Source of the DNA: Heligmosomoides polygyrus polygyrus
Lineage: Eukaryota > Nematoda > Chromadorea > Rhabditida > Heligmosomidae
Reading direction: 5' to 3'
Length of the DNA: 64,000 nt
NCBI GenBank assembly: GCA_947396885.1
Contig: OX377202.1
Coordinates: 57,562,034 to 57,626,033 of the forward strand
This document shows, piece after piece, positions 23,776 through 35,000 of the stretch. Position 1 is the first letter of the stretch. Each line of letters begins with the position of its first letter. Under the pieces are notes generated by a model. That model was not told where the DNA came from. It did no database searches and saw only the letters and a list, made by a program, of their open reading frames with translations. The position numbers and the translations under genes are program-made.

Positions 23776-24299
23776 TACCTAGTTAAACATACTCGTCCTA
23801 ATAACGTCTCAACAATTCAAATACCAATTCAAACGCCTGAATTTTGAAAAGCAATTGACTCGGATAAAGGAGTTGTTGAGATGGGGACTCGAACCGAGAA
23901 CCTCAGTGAACGACTGACAAAGTCAAAAATGTACTTAAATTTTATACAAACACAACAAGACAACAACAAAACAAACAAACAAAGGAAACCAATCAACCTC
24001 GAAGTTCGTACGATTGTCGAGAGCTGGTAAAAGACTGAAATCAAATGAAATATTTTCCAATGACATGGAACACGGAACATCCACGGAACAGTGAGGAGAG
24101 CAAACTCTTCGAACGGTGGCGTCGAAAAACAATCAGCTGTTGAGGCATAGACCGGGAGAGAGAAGCCAACTAGAGAAGAACAATGATCGAACTGAATACA
24201 ACAAAAAGGAAGGAACGACAAAAAGGAAGGAACAAGAAACGTCATCCGAACCGCCGAAAACAATCAGCTGATCAGTCCAGTTTAAAGACGCGCCTGTCT
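23776..24299. other. No gene recognised
   Basis: The minus strand has a GGTTCGAGTCCCC word at 23883-23896 that looks like a Pol III B box, but no matching A box or cloverleaf can be drawn. A 144-codon minus-strand frame (23829-24263) is hydrophobic but unrecognised. Confidence 0.45.
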
Positions 24300-24480
24300 A
24301 AACTCTAGATCCCCGCCGCGAGGGGCTCGAGCGCAGGCAGTCTCTGCCAATAATGATTCACATCATTATCGCGGTTTGCCCCAGTGGCGCCGCTGAGCTC
24401 GCCGCCGACGGAGAGCTCCGCGTCCCTGACCTACGGTTAAGAATAAGACCGCGGCGTTGCCGCAGAATTGTTCAGGTAGC
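24300..24480. repeat. GC-rich repeat related to the element at 46.9-47.4 kb
   Basis: GAGAGCTCCGCGTCCCTGAC and ACGGTTAAGAATA are similar to GCGAGCTCTGCGTCTCTGCC and ATGGTTAAGCATA near 47310. Both are followed by GCGGCG-rich sequence ending in CCGCA. It is likely a diverged end of the same family. Confidence 0.45.
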
Positions 24481-24935
24481 ATTTCGGCACCTTTAAGGGC
24501 AGGTTCATAATCCGCGACGGGTGCGACGACAGCAACGAGAGCGAACCGATTGTAGCGATGAGAGCGATAGCAGTGCCCAAGAAATATGAACAGCCGACTG
24601 GAGCGGCGGGAGCGATGGGAGCGACTGCAGGTGTAGTGTCCGTAGCTACACAACAGAAGCTATTCGAAAAAAGACCCTTGAAAATCGGACTTTGAGCGCT
24701 TTCGTCCCGATTAGTTTTGTTTTCTGGCTTCGATTGAAGCAGTCAGCCTGTATGCCTGCGGCATATGGAGATCGCAGTTTCTTGAACAGCAGCAATCCTG
24801 TAAACATTACAAAGCTACTGTTAATCTGTACGGGAATCTGAACGGATCTATTGAAAACGAATGCTAACTGTGTCTGGGAGCAATTCCACTATCTGTCTCT
24901 CCTATTGAAACTGATTTCTTACGATTAATGATAGA

Positions 24936-25190
24936 TACGACCTCATCATGTTCTACAAAATCCTAAATTTGATGACGGATCTATCTTGTGGAACATCTTT
25001 ATACGATTTTGCCTTCCACCACGATCAGAGGTTCACACTCAAAACTTCGTTTTCAAGGATTGAAGAGTTCCGAGTTCATAAAATTAACAAAAAAAATCCC
25101 CAATTCCTGACTCCCTGATCAAATTGAAGAGGATGTTAGAATATCATCTCCATAACACTTAATTACCTGCCTTCTTCTGAGCTTGTGAGT
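24936..25190 (+). mobile_element. LINE C-terminal relic
   Basis: The + strand reads DLIMFYKILNLMTDLSC, then HHDQRFTLKTSFSRIEEFR, with stops after. The FYKIL...LMTDL start resembles the region behind the RT domain of CR1-like LINEs (FxYKILxGL). The evidence is one short motif, so the call is tentative. Confidence 0.45.
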
Positions 25191-25203
25191 TTTTCAAATT
25201 TAT

Positions 25204-25222
25204 CTTCTTCTTCTTCTTCTTC
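25204..25222 (+). repeat. (TTC)n microsatellite, RTE 3' tail
   Basis: Six TTC repeats directly at the left (3') end of the minus-strand RTE element; read on the minus strand it is a (GAA)n tail, the usual RTE terminus. Confidence 0.85.
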
Positions 25223-25272
25223 AGCGTTTGTCCCGCTTTGAGGCGGGTCCCTATACTGGTGTGGTGACGCCA

Positions 25273-25623
25273 CTATACGCGATCAAATGCTTGATCGGGA
25301 TGGATACCAGCAACCTTTAGGTCCACATGCAACGTATCAAGCCATCGCTGCTTCGGCCGCCCTTTAGGCCGTTTTCCGGGCACATCTATGTTAAGGCCAA
25401 TCTTCCTAACAGTGTCACCACTAGCTCGAAGAACGTGGCCATACCACCGAAGGCGAGCTTCACGTAACTTGTCAGCAATTGGAGCGACACCAAACCTCTG
25501 GCGTATTTCATCGTTGCAAATACGATCCAGACGCGTAACACCAGCCGTCCATCGCAGCATTTTCGTTTCCATTACGCTGAGGCGAGTCTCAACCTCCTTG
25601 GTTGCAGGCCAGCACTCAGCCAC
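25273..25623 (-). pseudogene. RTE C-terminal domain
   Basis: Reads [67 protein letters not shown]: the usual conserved C-terminal region of RTE/BovB-like polyproteins. It is one frame off from the RT ORF and overlaps it at 25572-25623. Confidence 0.85.
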
Positions 25624-26969
25624 ATCGCTACTGGTCGGACGATGGTTCTATAGATCTTCGATTTAAGGCGTTCCGGTATCTTCCTGTCGCATAAAACGCC
25701 TGTCATCGAGCGCCATTTGGAACACGCTGCGCTCACGCGCGAGTTCACCTCGAACGTAAGACTACCATCAGACGCAATTGCAGATCCAAGGTACTTGAAG
25801 TTTGTCGTTCGTACTAGCGCAGTGCCATTGGTCTCAACGGACCCGGCTTCGTTTACGTCTGTCGTCAAGTACTCAGATTTTTTGACGTTTAGCTTGAGCC
25901 CGAACATCGCCAAGCGGTCGTACCAAGCTTGCGCTTGTCGCTCGAGTTCGCTTTTCTCTTCGCTTGCAAGCATTACGTCATCTGCATACAGCAGCGTCCA
26001 GGGGGCAGGCTTCTGAAGGTCTCTCGAAATGGCATCCATTACGACAATGAATAGGAGCGGGGAAAGCGCAGAGCCCTGGTGAACACCAACGGAGATGGGA
26101 AACTTCGCCGATGTGCCGGCTGGCGTTCGCACACTACTCTTTGGACCAGAGTAAAGTATGCGCACCCACTCAATAAGCTCTTCGGGAACACCGTGTTGTC
26201 GTAAGGCGTACCATATAACCTCACGCGGTACACGATCAAATGCTTTCTCTAAGTCGAGAAAAGCTATGTGCAGCGGTTTCTGCTTTTCGCGATGTCTCTC
26301 TACCAGAAGACGAGCAGCATGTATGGCATCGATGGTGCCACTGCCCGCTACGAAGCCACATTGATTGGTGGAAAGTTGGACGATATCGCGAATACGTCCA
26401 TCTACAATTCGCTCGAAGATTTTCATGCTGTGCGAGAGCAAGCGAATTGGACGGTAATTCGTGCAGTCCGCAGGACTGCCCTTCTTCCTCCATATCGTGA
26501 TCGTCGTGCTTTCCTGCCAACTACCAGGCACCTTCTTTTCCGTAACAAACTGGTTGAAAAACTTCGCTAGCCGCTCTGCAGGACTCCAGCACCTCAACTT
26601 CCACAGGTCGGCCGCTATATCATCGGGGCCCGTTGCTTTGCCTGGCTTCATCTTCTTCAAAGCCGCTTCCGTCCCCTCCATAGTGATTTTCTGCACAGGA
26701 CCGTGCGTAGGATGGACGCAAGGGATGGGCGGATGGGCAAACTCTTCTGTCGAAATTCTCTCGATGTAGTCATGCCATCGTTTCATAGCCCTCTTGCGAT
26801 TCATCAGTAGATGGCCGTTCTCATGGTTGGTTCTCATGGTTGATGCCCAAGAATTTCTCGATGTCCTCGGCCTGACGATGGCGTGCCTTGGCAAGTCGAT
26901 AAAGATGTCGTTCACCATCGCGCGTCTCGAGTTTATCGCTGAGATCATCATAATGGACGGCTTTTGCAA
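25572..26969 (-). pseudogene. RTE reverse transcriptase ORF
   Basis: It encodes the RT domain with PGKATGPDDIAADLWK, FLDLEKAFDRVPREVIWYAL, VGVHQGSALSPLLFIVVMDA and the catalytic YADDVMLAS (~26000). The true N-terminal frame is lost at the 13-bp duplication: the first ~50 residues of this ORF are out-of-frame shadow, and homology starts at NGHLLMNRKRAMKRW. The C-terminal domain continues in another frame from VRPVAM (~25620). Confidence 0.88.
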
Positions 26970-27340
26970 CGGCTACGGCCTTCTTTGCTGCTTTCTTCGC
27001 CTCCTGGTACATACGCCATTTGTCTGCGGTCTTGTCGCGCAGGAACGCGTGATATAATTTTTTCTTCTCTTAAACTTTTTCTCTTACGTCGTTAGTCCAC
27101 AGTCACGCCAGCTTCTCGATCTTGCGCTATCCAGTACTAGTCATGCAATACTCAGAACATGCAACTTGTAATATCGTATCGGTGGCATCTTTCCATGTTC
27201 CGTCAACGGTTGTCACCGTCGATAACCGAATACGAGAAACAAAAGCTGCAGCGTTTTCCTTCAACCGCTGCCACTTGATTCTCGGTGGGCCGCATCGCTC
27301 CACACGCCTCAGCGTCGGAGGGCGAACTTAGGGGTGCATA

Positions 27341-28012
27341 TCAGCGGACGGTGCTGTGTGGCGACAGTCTCGTACGGCACCACCTTCGCATCTGTAACCA
27401 GCTTTCGATCGCGATGAAGTCGATCTGTGTCTTGGTGCTCCCGCTATAGAACGACACCAGATGGGAGTCACGCTTTCGAAATACGGTGTTCGCGATGATG
27501 AGATTATGCGAATCCGCATACTCAAGGATTCGCTCACCATCAGCGTAACGTGCTCCATATCCGAAACCGCCGCGACAGCTGCGACCATCTTTTGCAGTCC
27601 CCACATGACCGTTGAGGTCACCTGCGATAACGACAGCGTCTTCTGACGGTACCTCTGCTGTCTTTTCATCAAGCAGGGTCCAAAACTCATCCTTGGCTCT
27701 CTCAGAGCAGCCTGCCTGCGGAGCATATGCAGAGAAGAAATGATACATACGCTGTTCAGCAGCGACTACGACCTTCATCAAGCGATCATTAAAACGTTCC
27801 ACCCTCATAATCGCGTCTCGGAAATGTTCGGAGACGATTACACCAACTCCGCTGGTGGTCCTGGGACTGCCGCACAGAATGGCCTTGAAGCCTCGGCTTA
27901 TGTCCCTCGACTTACAACAGGACCACCTCGTCTCCTGTACCGCACATAAGTCGATTCGTCTTCGCTCCAGTGCTTCTACCAACTCGCACGAGCGGCCCGT
28001 CAACGTACCCAC
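27341..28012 (-). pseudogene. RTE apurinic-like endonuclease domain
   Basis: Exonuclease/endonuclease-type motifs are visible: VQETRW (metal-binding Glu), YHFFSAYAPQAG, VVIAGDLNGHVG (catalytic Asp/Asn) and DSHNLIIANTVF. It normally nicks target DNA for reverse transcription. The start codon region GTLTGRS is preceded in the same frame by ATLNV, so the domain begins upstream of the first Met. The C-terminus is cut by a stop. Confidence 0.85.
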
Positions 28013-28338
28013 ATTCAGCGTAGCTACGCGGGTCTTGCCTACGTTACGGGACTTTCGGACTAGCTCAGTTCCCCCCGATGGCGTCCTCGCATCAAGGACC
28101 CTCGCATACTTCTCACACTCGCCGGGCTCTGCGAGTGCGGGTCGGCTCCCGTGGACGCCGTAGCATTATCTCGATACTCATTTAACGTCATCAACCATGT
28201 GATGTGACATGGGATCTCCATAGGCCGGCCTGCGCCTGTCGCCTGTACTCGAATGTCCGTGATTAGCTTAGTTCGCAGAGGCGAACAGTTTCCAGTGGCA
28301 CTACGTGGAGGAACGGACATCGCCACCGAGTTTTTCAT

Positions 28339-28886
28339 ATTTATGTTCGACCAATTTTAGTTCCTGCTTATCTGTTCTCCTTTTCTGACGATATTTCTTG
28401 TTGACGTTTTTGGCTGTGTCCTACACGAATTGTCTATGTTTTGTGTGAATTTCAAGTCCATCAACAAATAAGCAAATAAATGAATGAAATAATGGATGAG
28501 TAATAAAATAGGGAAAGATTGGAATAAATGAGTGGTGGTACAAATGTCGAGCTCTTCCGACCTCTAGCGGCGGCAAATTACGCGCTTCCGCGCTAAGCGC
28601 TGCTCCCTTCCGTTGCTGCAAATAGGATCGAAAATTTTGCGGCTTCCCGCTCTTCAATAAGCCATAAAATTTTGCTTTAGCTAGAAAAATTAAAAAGTGA
28701 TTGTTCAAGCACCGGAAACATTTCCAACGTGTTGGGATCTCTCGTATTATGTATTATCGTTTTGATATCGCTTTCAAAGATTCGCTAATAAGCGAACGAC
28801 CGCAGTGGCGACGGTAAGAAGGGCAATAATATGTTAGTGTTTGATCTGCACTTCACATATGGCTAGATGTACGTGATGGTTTGCAG
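28339..28886. other. No gene recognised upstream of P-gp exon 28887
   Basis: AT-rich stretch between the RTE 5' end and the TM1 exon. No N-terminal P-gp exon is visible; the last bases form the ttgcag acceptor. Confidence 0.5.
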
Positions 28887-29013
28887 TTTCGCTATGCCAC
28901 AAAGCTCGACTTCTGCCTGATGGTACTTGGAGCGGTGTTCGCGGCCACCCAAGGCACTCTAAATTCGCTGGCATCGATGATCTTTCGGCACCTGATGGAC
29001 GCCCTGATCATAG
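28887..29013 (+). CDS. pgp: P-gp exon 1 of those found (TM1)
   Basis: Acceptor ttgcag, donor G|gtataa, phase 0 to 1. It encodes FRYATKLD and the hydrophobic TM1 stretch ending DALII, with a split Gly codon. The frame stays open past the donor for about 29 codons to a stop at 29103, but only the 29013 donor gives correct phase and homology with the next exon. The sequence homologous to the usual short N-terminal cytosolic segment is missing upstream. Confidence 0.92.
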
Positions 29014-32000
29014 GTATAATTTTTCGTCCAGAGAAAGTCGACAATGCAACTGCAGATCTCGGAGTGGTTTCAGATTTTGGAAAGTGGACAGGAAAGTACA
29101 TCTAAGACAAAAAATGCGTAAATTGAAAAAAAAACTTCAAAACTTCATATTCGATGACTGTTCACAGAAAATCATCACTTTTTAACCGCATAACTATAAG
29201 CAATCAAAACTTTATAGGATTGGATTCCATATCGATACCATGGCTTCCTCAGCAAACAAAGCTGCACGCCGCTCTCTAAATTGCCGAAGACACTCCTGGA
29301 AAGATCAATTAATTTACAGATTTGTACATATGTGGTGGAACAGAAATTACCTGAAGAACTTAAAAGGTCGGAACAGAATAGAAATAGAGTTGTAATAGAG
29401 GCATGAGTGTGTCAAATCTGCTCGGGATGATGAGGGTCGTAAATTTTCGGCAAAAATCAAACCCCACGCTTGACCTGTCGAGGGGCGCCACCAACGTCTC
29501 CGTTTGGCCCCTTCACGTGTCGGAGCACTCCAACCGATTCTCTGCCCTCCGACCGACGCGAAGAGCGTCATAGAGTTCGTTGAGGACGCTCACGAGAAGG
29601 ACCGACCAATGTTGAGCGTGGGGTCCGATTTCGGCATAGAATCAACAACCCCCCCCCCCCTCCCTCTTCCGGAGCAAATTTGATACGACCCCTTGTCTCC
29701 AACACAGCTTTTCTCCTCTTATCTGATTTCTCAGCTTTCTAGGTGATAATAGCATCTGTTAATAAGTTCATTCTAGTCGTGGCATTTACGTTGCGAAGGC
29801 TTAAGAAAAACAATGGAAAATCGACCCCCCCCCCGATCGTATTGAAGATTGTTTTACGTACAATAATCGGGGTTCGAAATTTTATGTAACAACATTTCAC
29901 TTTCAAGCGTTGTTTCCTTCGAGTAGAGTCCTTCATGTAGAAAAAATGTTTCCTTGTCAAAACAACAAAGTCTGGCCTCCGGTTACGGCTTTGTGATAGA
30001 TTCGAAGAGCGTTTCCAAAAAACTTTGCAGACTAAGTCTTTTGAACATTGAAAACGTACCTAAAGTACCATTTGTGATTATCCAAATCTTATGTAGTGCA
30101 GCTTCGGTTCCTAATTCTCGTCCAGCTAGAAAAATGTGTCGTGTCATTGAACCTACCCTGAATGATTCGAAAACTGCAGTAGAAAATTACCATTTTTTAA
30201 CTATTGAACAACTATTATATTGAACAGAAACAGCATTTTCAAATTTGCAGGATTCAATTCCATGTCCATAATATCTTTCCTTAAGCGAATTAAGCTGTGC
30301 GGAAATTTTCTCGATGTCGAACCACACTGGGAAAGAACCTTTTAAGAGATAGAAAAATCACCTAAAAAGCTACAAAATTGCGAGGCAATCCTCTTTTAAA
30401 ACCAAGATACCACACAAAACCCATCCCCCTCATAGCAATGCCACAATACGGTCCCTGTTCACCGCTCTTCGTCTAGCTTTCTGCTGATCTCATTTAGGAT
30501 GACAGGGATGAACAGCTTATTTACAATGGATAGCAGATAGATGGAGAGATAGCTGGCAATGTCGAGAGGTACCTGTCTAGGGTCGCGCCAGGGTGTTGAT
30601 GAGCACTGGCGAGAGGTTCTCCAGTTGTTCAGATCTAATCTAGCGACCGTGTGTTGTACAATTCTTTACCGAGACGGGGTGCCGGAGAGAGGACAGGAGG
30701 CATCCATCCTGCGAAAGATGTCAGGTGGACGTAGCTACCAAGGAGATCGGAGTAAAAGGCGCAGATGACCTTCTCTATGGTCGTTCTGGAAGAGGTGACA
30801 GTTCCGTGAGGGCGCCGGGAGCGGTCATCACATGCTTGAACTTGACGAAGTTCCGGGCATTGCGGACTCATACCAGCTTACGTAGGTTCAGTCTATGCCT
30901 CTTCTCTATTTGAGATCACCCTTTATCGTCGCTCTGTATAGCTTCTCAAGTTGGTACAATGGTTACCTGGCACTCATGTTGGTCCATACTGGCGTATCAG
31001 GAACCTTCATCTCTTAGTGGTTTTCCAGCTATTTGGACCCTTAGCACTGTCGTGGTATGGAGCCCGAAGCGATCTTATTGGCGGCGACACTTGGTTATAC
31101 TGAAAACTCTCTCGTGAAACAGCCAGTAAACCTTGGGTACATCAAAGTTCTGTCGTCTTCAGCGCCGCACGAGAAATTATCGAGTCATAGTTGCCCTTGG
31201 AAATGTTTCTGATTAGTTTGGACCTCTTATCGTTAGTGGGCTGTTGCTTTGTTTCATGAATTCTGAACGAAATGGAGTTGTGGACTGATGTACTGAAAGG
31301 TGGGAGGACATGAACTGCTTCAATTATGGTAGGCTGGGACCCTAAAAATATATCGAGTATATTTAGACCGCCCCTGAACTGGAACACGTCAACCTCCAAG
31401 GACAACGCGCGTACACATGTCGCGAAAGTGAGCCACGAGAAAATTCAGGAACTAGGCTCGGCAATTTTACACACCCACCGTCCGGACATGGTTCTTTCCG
31501 ACGATCATTCAGAGTGCTGAATCAGCTCCTCCTCTTTCTCTCCCCCCCCCCCCCCCGAGATAGAGTCCTAGGACGAACACCAAATAGAGATGGAGGTCTC
31601 AGTTTCTTCTCTTAAGAGTCTCCAGAATAGTGGGGAAGAGAAATCGAAAGGCTGCAGGCAAAACAAGAAAGAATCCTAGATTTATTTGAGGAATGTGTCA
31701 TTAACTGATCGTGAGTTTGTAATTTGCTGCAATTGTGTTCGTTGTCTGAGTGTTTGATTTTTCGGTCACCCTGTCAGCAACAGGTGGCCCTTTGGGGTCA
31801 GGGTAATGAGGCCCTTTAATCATGGTGTTTCTCACTGAAGTACCGAACATGTGGCTAGTCAGGCTCTGTCGTGCCAAAGTGACGCTTCCGGCAGCCAGCC
31901 GGACTGCCTGAAGGGAAGGGATAAGACTTTTCAGGCGGCCTCAAATTGTCCTTCTGTATACACTATCAGCTTAACGAGGACAAACTTCTGGAAAGGACGA

Positions 32001-35000
32001 CCTGTGGTATAGAAGCTGCGCAGGCGAGAACGCTCCCATGTACTCATCAGATGGAAACGCCACGTCCACAGAAAAGTATGAGCGGCGCGAAACAGTAGGT
32101 GCCAAGAGTTTGTCCCTCAACCCACCTGCGTCTCTGATGTGCAGTTGGCGGTAGCATTTAGTTCCCGATTCATTTCCCTAACCACCACCGAGACCAGCTA
32201 CCTGAGATCAGGGTCAAACTTGAGGAGGAATCGAGGGGGAAAGGAATGTGCTTTCTCTTGGTTTTAGCCGAGGATTGCCTATTATTGTTTCAGCTTTTTA
32301 GGTGGTGTTTCCACCCTTAATAGATTCTTCTTTCTGGATGTTACCTCGACATTGAAGAGAATCGCGCGCAGCTCCCTTCATTGAAGGAAACACGCTAGCA
32401 GCACAGAATTGAATCACTAAAAGTTTTGACTACTGATTGTTCTACAGTCAAAAATAGAGATTTTCTGCCGGCAGCTTTCGTGTCACTGGGAGGTGTTCAA
32501 TATTTGCAGGTTTTTCAAGGATGTCATGACACAACAGTTTTCTAACTGGAGGAGCGACTCCTGCGTTCGAAATTTACTCTACAAAATGTCGAGTGTGAAT
32601 AACTGATGATGACGTTAGTGCTATCAATACAGAATTTTTTGAAGCGCTCTTCAAATCGATCATGGACTCGCAACCGAAGGACCGACTTTGGCACGGAAAT
32701 AAATAATTTTCTCCATTCTGAGGGAAACAACATCAGAAAGTGAAATTGTACTGTATAACATTGCACGTACGACCGTCGGTGAATCACGGCTAATGTTAAA
32801 CAGAAATCAAACGAAAGAGAATTACTCCGAGTTTGAGATAAGGGTAGTTTAACATTTTTATCCGGTTATCGTCTCGACGCAACCGCCTTCACTATAGCCC
32901 GGAAAACAGAGAGGAACGAGTGAGAACGGAGTTCGATTTTTAAGCTTAAGATATCAGCCGAGAGGCTGGCACGTCACCCTCAGATGGAAGCAGATATAGC
33001 CAGCTAGATTCTCCCCTTCTTGCCACCACCTTAATGATCCTCCTTCCATAACTACCTGGTGCCACTCTACAAAAGTTAATGGGACAAACTCCTGACTCAA
33101 AATCACGCGTTCCTCTCTCATATCCATTACGGAGTTCTTTGTGGTAATCCACGACACTTATGGTTAGAGAGTCTTGCTCATTATGATGTCAACTCCGGGC
33201 GCTAGTTCTGCCACCGCTACCCTAAACATTGCCATCTCGCAGCCTGTGTTCTCCTAACGGTGTCGAATGCTTGCACCCGTTACGTCCATCCACGTACTCC
33301 TTCATTCTTACCCAATGTGACCAGCATTTCTCGCCGATGTTTTCCTCCTTGCACTGAGGAACAAGTTATGAGGCACGCCACCCCCGAGACCATGCACCTC
33401 CTTCGTTGCCAAACGGGCACATCACACATGAAGGAGTAGTGCAAGCGCAATCATACAGACGGTTTCGCATGAGCTGCGCATTGAGATTACCAGGTGATGC
33501 TTATCTCAATCAGCCTGAACAGGTCGTCTAATCCAGCTCTGCGAATACAGCTTTGTACTTAAGCACTTAGAGCATCCGAGTTAACTGGGACCGCGAAAGC
33601 AACCTTGGAGCGCTCGTTTTCTGCACATTCACATTCCTGTAGGCGGATGATGTCGCACACGCAGGCATTCGACAGTATGGCCAACATACCCATTGAGCAA
33701 TGCAATGTGAGAAGCCGTCTCTCTTGCCATATCCCCACTAAGATGTTCTTGTTGCTCTTCTTTCTATGCCATTGTGTTAGGAAGGTGCCATGAGATAAAC
33801 CCACGTCTACGTTGATCAACGGCGACCAGTTGTTTGTCGGTCTGTATCTTCTGAGCTTACTATGCTCTGCTTGATGACTGAGGCGATATTTATTTATTTA
33901 TTTATTTATGCACTCATGGATGCGTCAAAAAGAAGAAAAAACAGCCAGCACTCCACAAAAGAAGACACTATGGTTGGTATGTCAAGAACACAGTAAAAGA
34001 ACAAGGAAGTAAACAATAATCTAGACAAAAATAGGTAGGAAACTGAGGAGTCATAATTGTTTTGTCAACGTTGCTGATCCTGAATACCTCAGAAAATTCA
34101 TAAGCCTACAAACATATTCTTCTTACGAGTCAAAATGCGTAATATACTATACTAAAAACGAGGAAAAGAACAGGCCTATACTGTGGCTCTACTTGACTTG
34201 AAAGTCTATCCGGAAATAAATTTGTCTGCAATATAAAAGAAATTGTGGCGATAATAAATACAATTCATTTAAAACTATAATTAGGAAACAACTCCTTCCC
34301 GAATTATATTACATAGAATCAATGATTCTCCACCTTGAGTGCTACGACTCAGTAGGCACGCAACTGGCATAATCATACCGGGGCGGGTTCTATCTTTCAA
34401 CAACCTCTTTAAACTAACTACGCACCCCAGGCGATGGCCTACTAAGGAGACCCACAGAGGAGATAGATATGCAAAGATATAGTCAGGTAAAAGAATTGAA
34501 GCAACAAACAAAAAAAAAACTGGTTGTAACTATCCTTCTAATATAATAAGCCGCTAACGTCTGTACGGGGCGGAGCGTCTGTACGGGGCGGAGCGTCTGT
34601 ACGGGGGAGAGCGTCTGTACGGGGCGGAGTGTCTGTCCAGGGGGGGATCAGTGACGGTCTGCCTGGCCATCCGGTGCTGAACTGTGAGGGGGAATCGTGG
34701 GGGGAGGGGGGTTGTAGTTGTGCAACGTGCCTGGCGACTCAGTAGACGTGCCGAACACGCTGCCAAACGTGCCTGGAGATGCGGTGCTGGAGTCCTGTAA
34801 GGGGGAATCGTCGGAGGAGGGGGGTTGCAGTTGTGCAACGTGCCTGGCGACTCAGTAGACGTGCCGAACACGTTGCCCAACGTGCCTGGCCAGTCAGTAG
34901 ACGTGCCGAACACGCTGCCAAACGTGCCTGGAGATGCGGTGCTGGAGTAGTGAGAGAGGGGTGTGTGTAGGGGGGGGGGGGGGGGGTAGCAGTTGTGCAA

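Larger units (their letters stand above)
25203..28338 (-). mobile_element. Nearly complete RTE-clade LINE
   Basis: On the minus strand, in order: an N-terminal segment (28338-28060), an AP-type endonuclease (28012-27341), a connector, a reverse transcriptase (26969-25572) and a C-terminal domain (25623-25273). It ends at a (GAA)n tail, seen as (TTC)n at 25204-25222, typical for RTE 3' ends. Such elements copy themselves by target-primed reverse transcription. The ORF is broken by a 13-bp tandem duplication (26817-26842), a frameshift near 25620, and stops between 27012 and 27341. It is the best preserved LINE here and resembles hookworm RTE-type elements such as dingo (from memory). Confidence 0.9.

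Noticed and set aside
23880..23900. tRNA gene on the minus strand (GGTTCGAGTCCCC)
   Set aside because: No A box at the right distance and no cloverleaf pairing.
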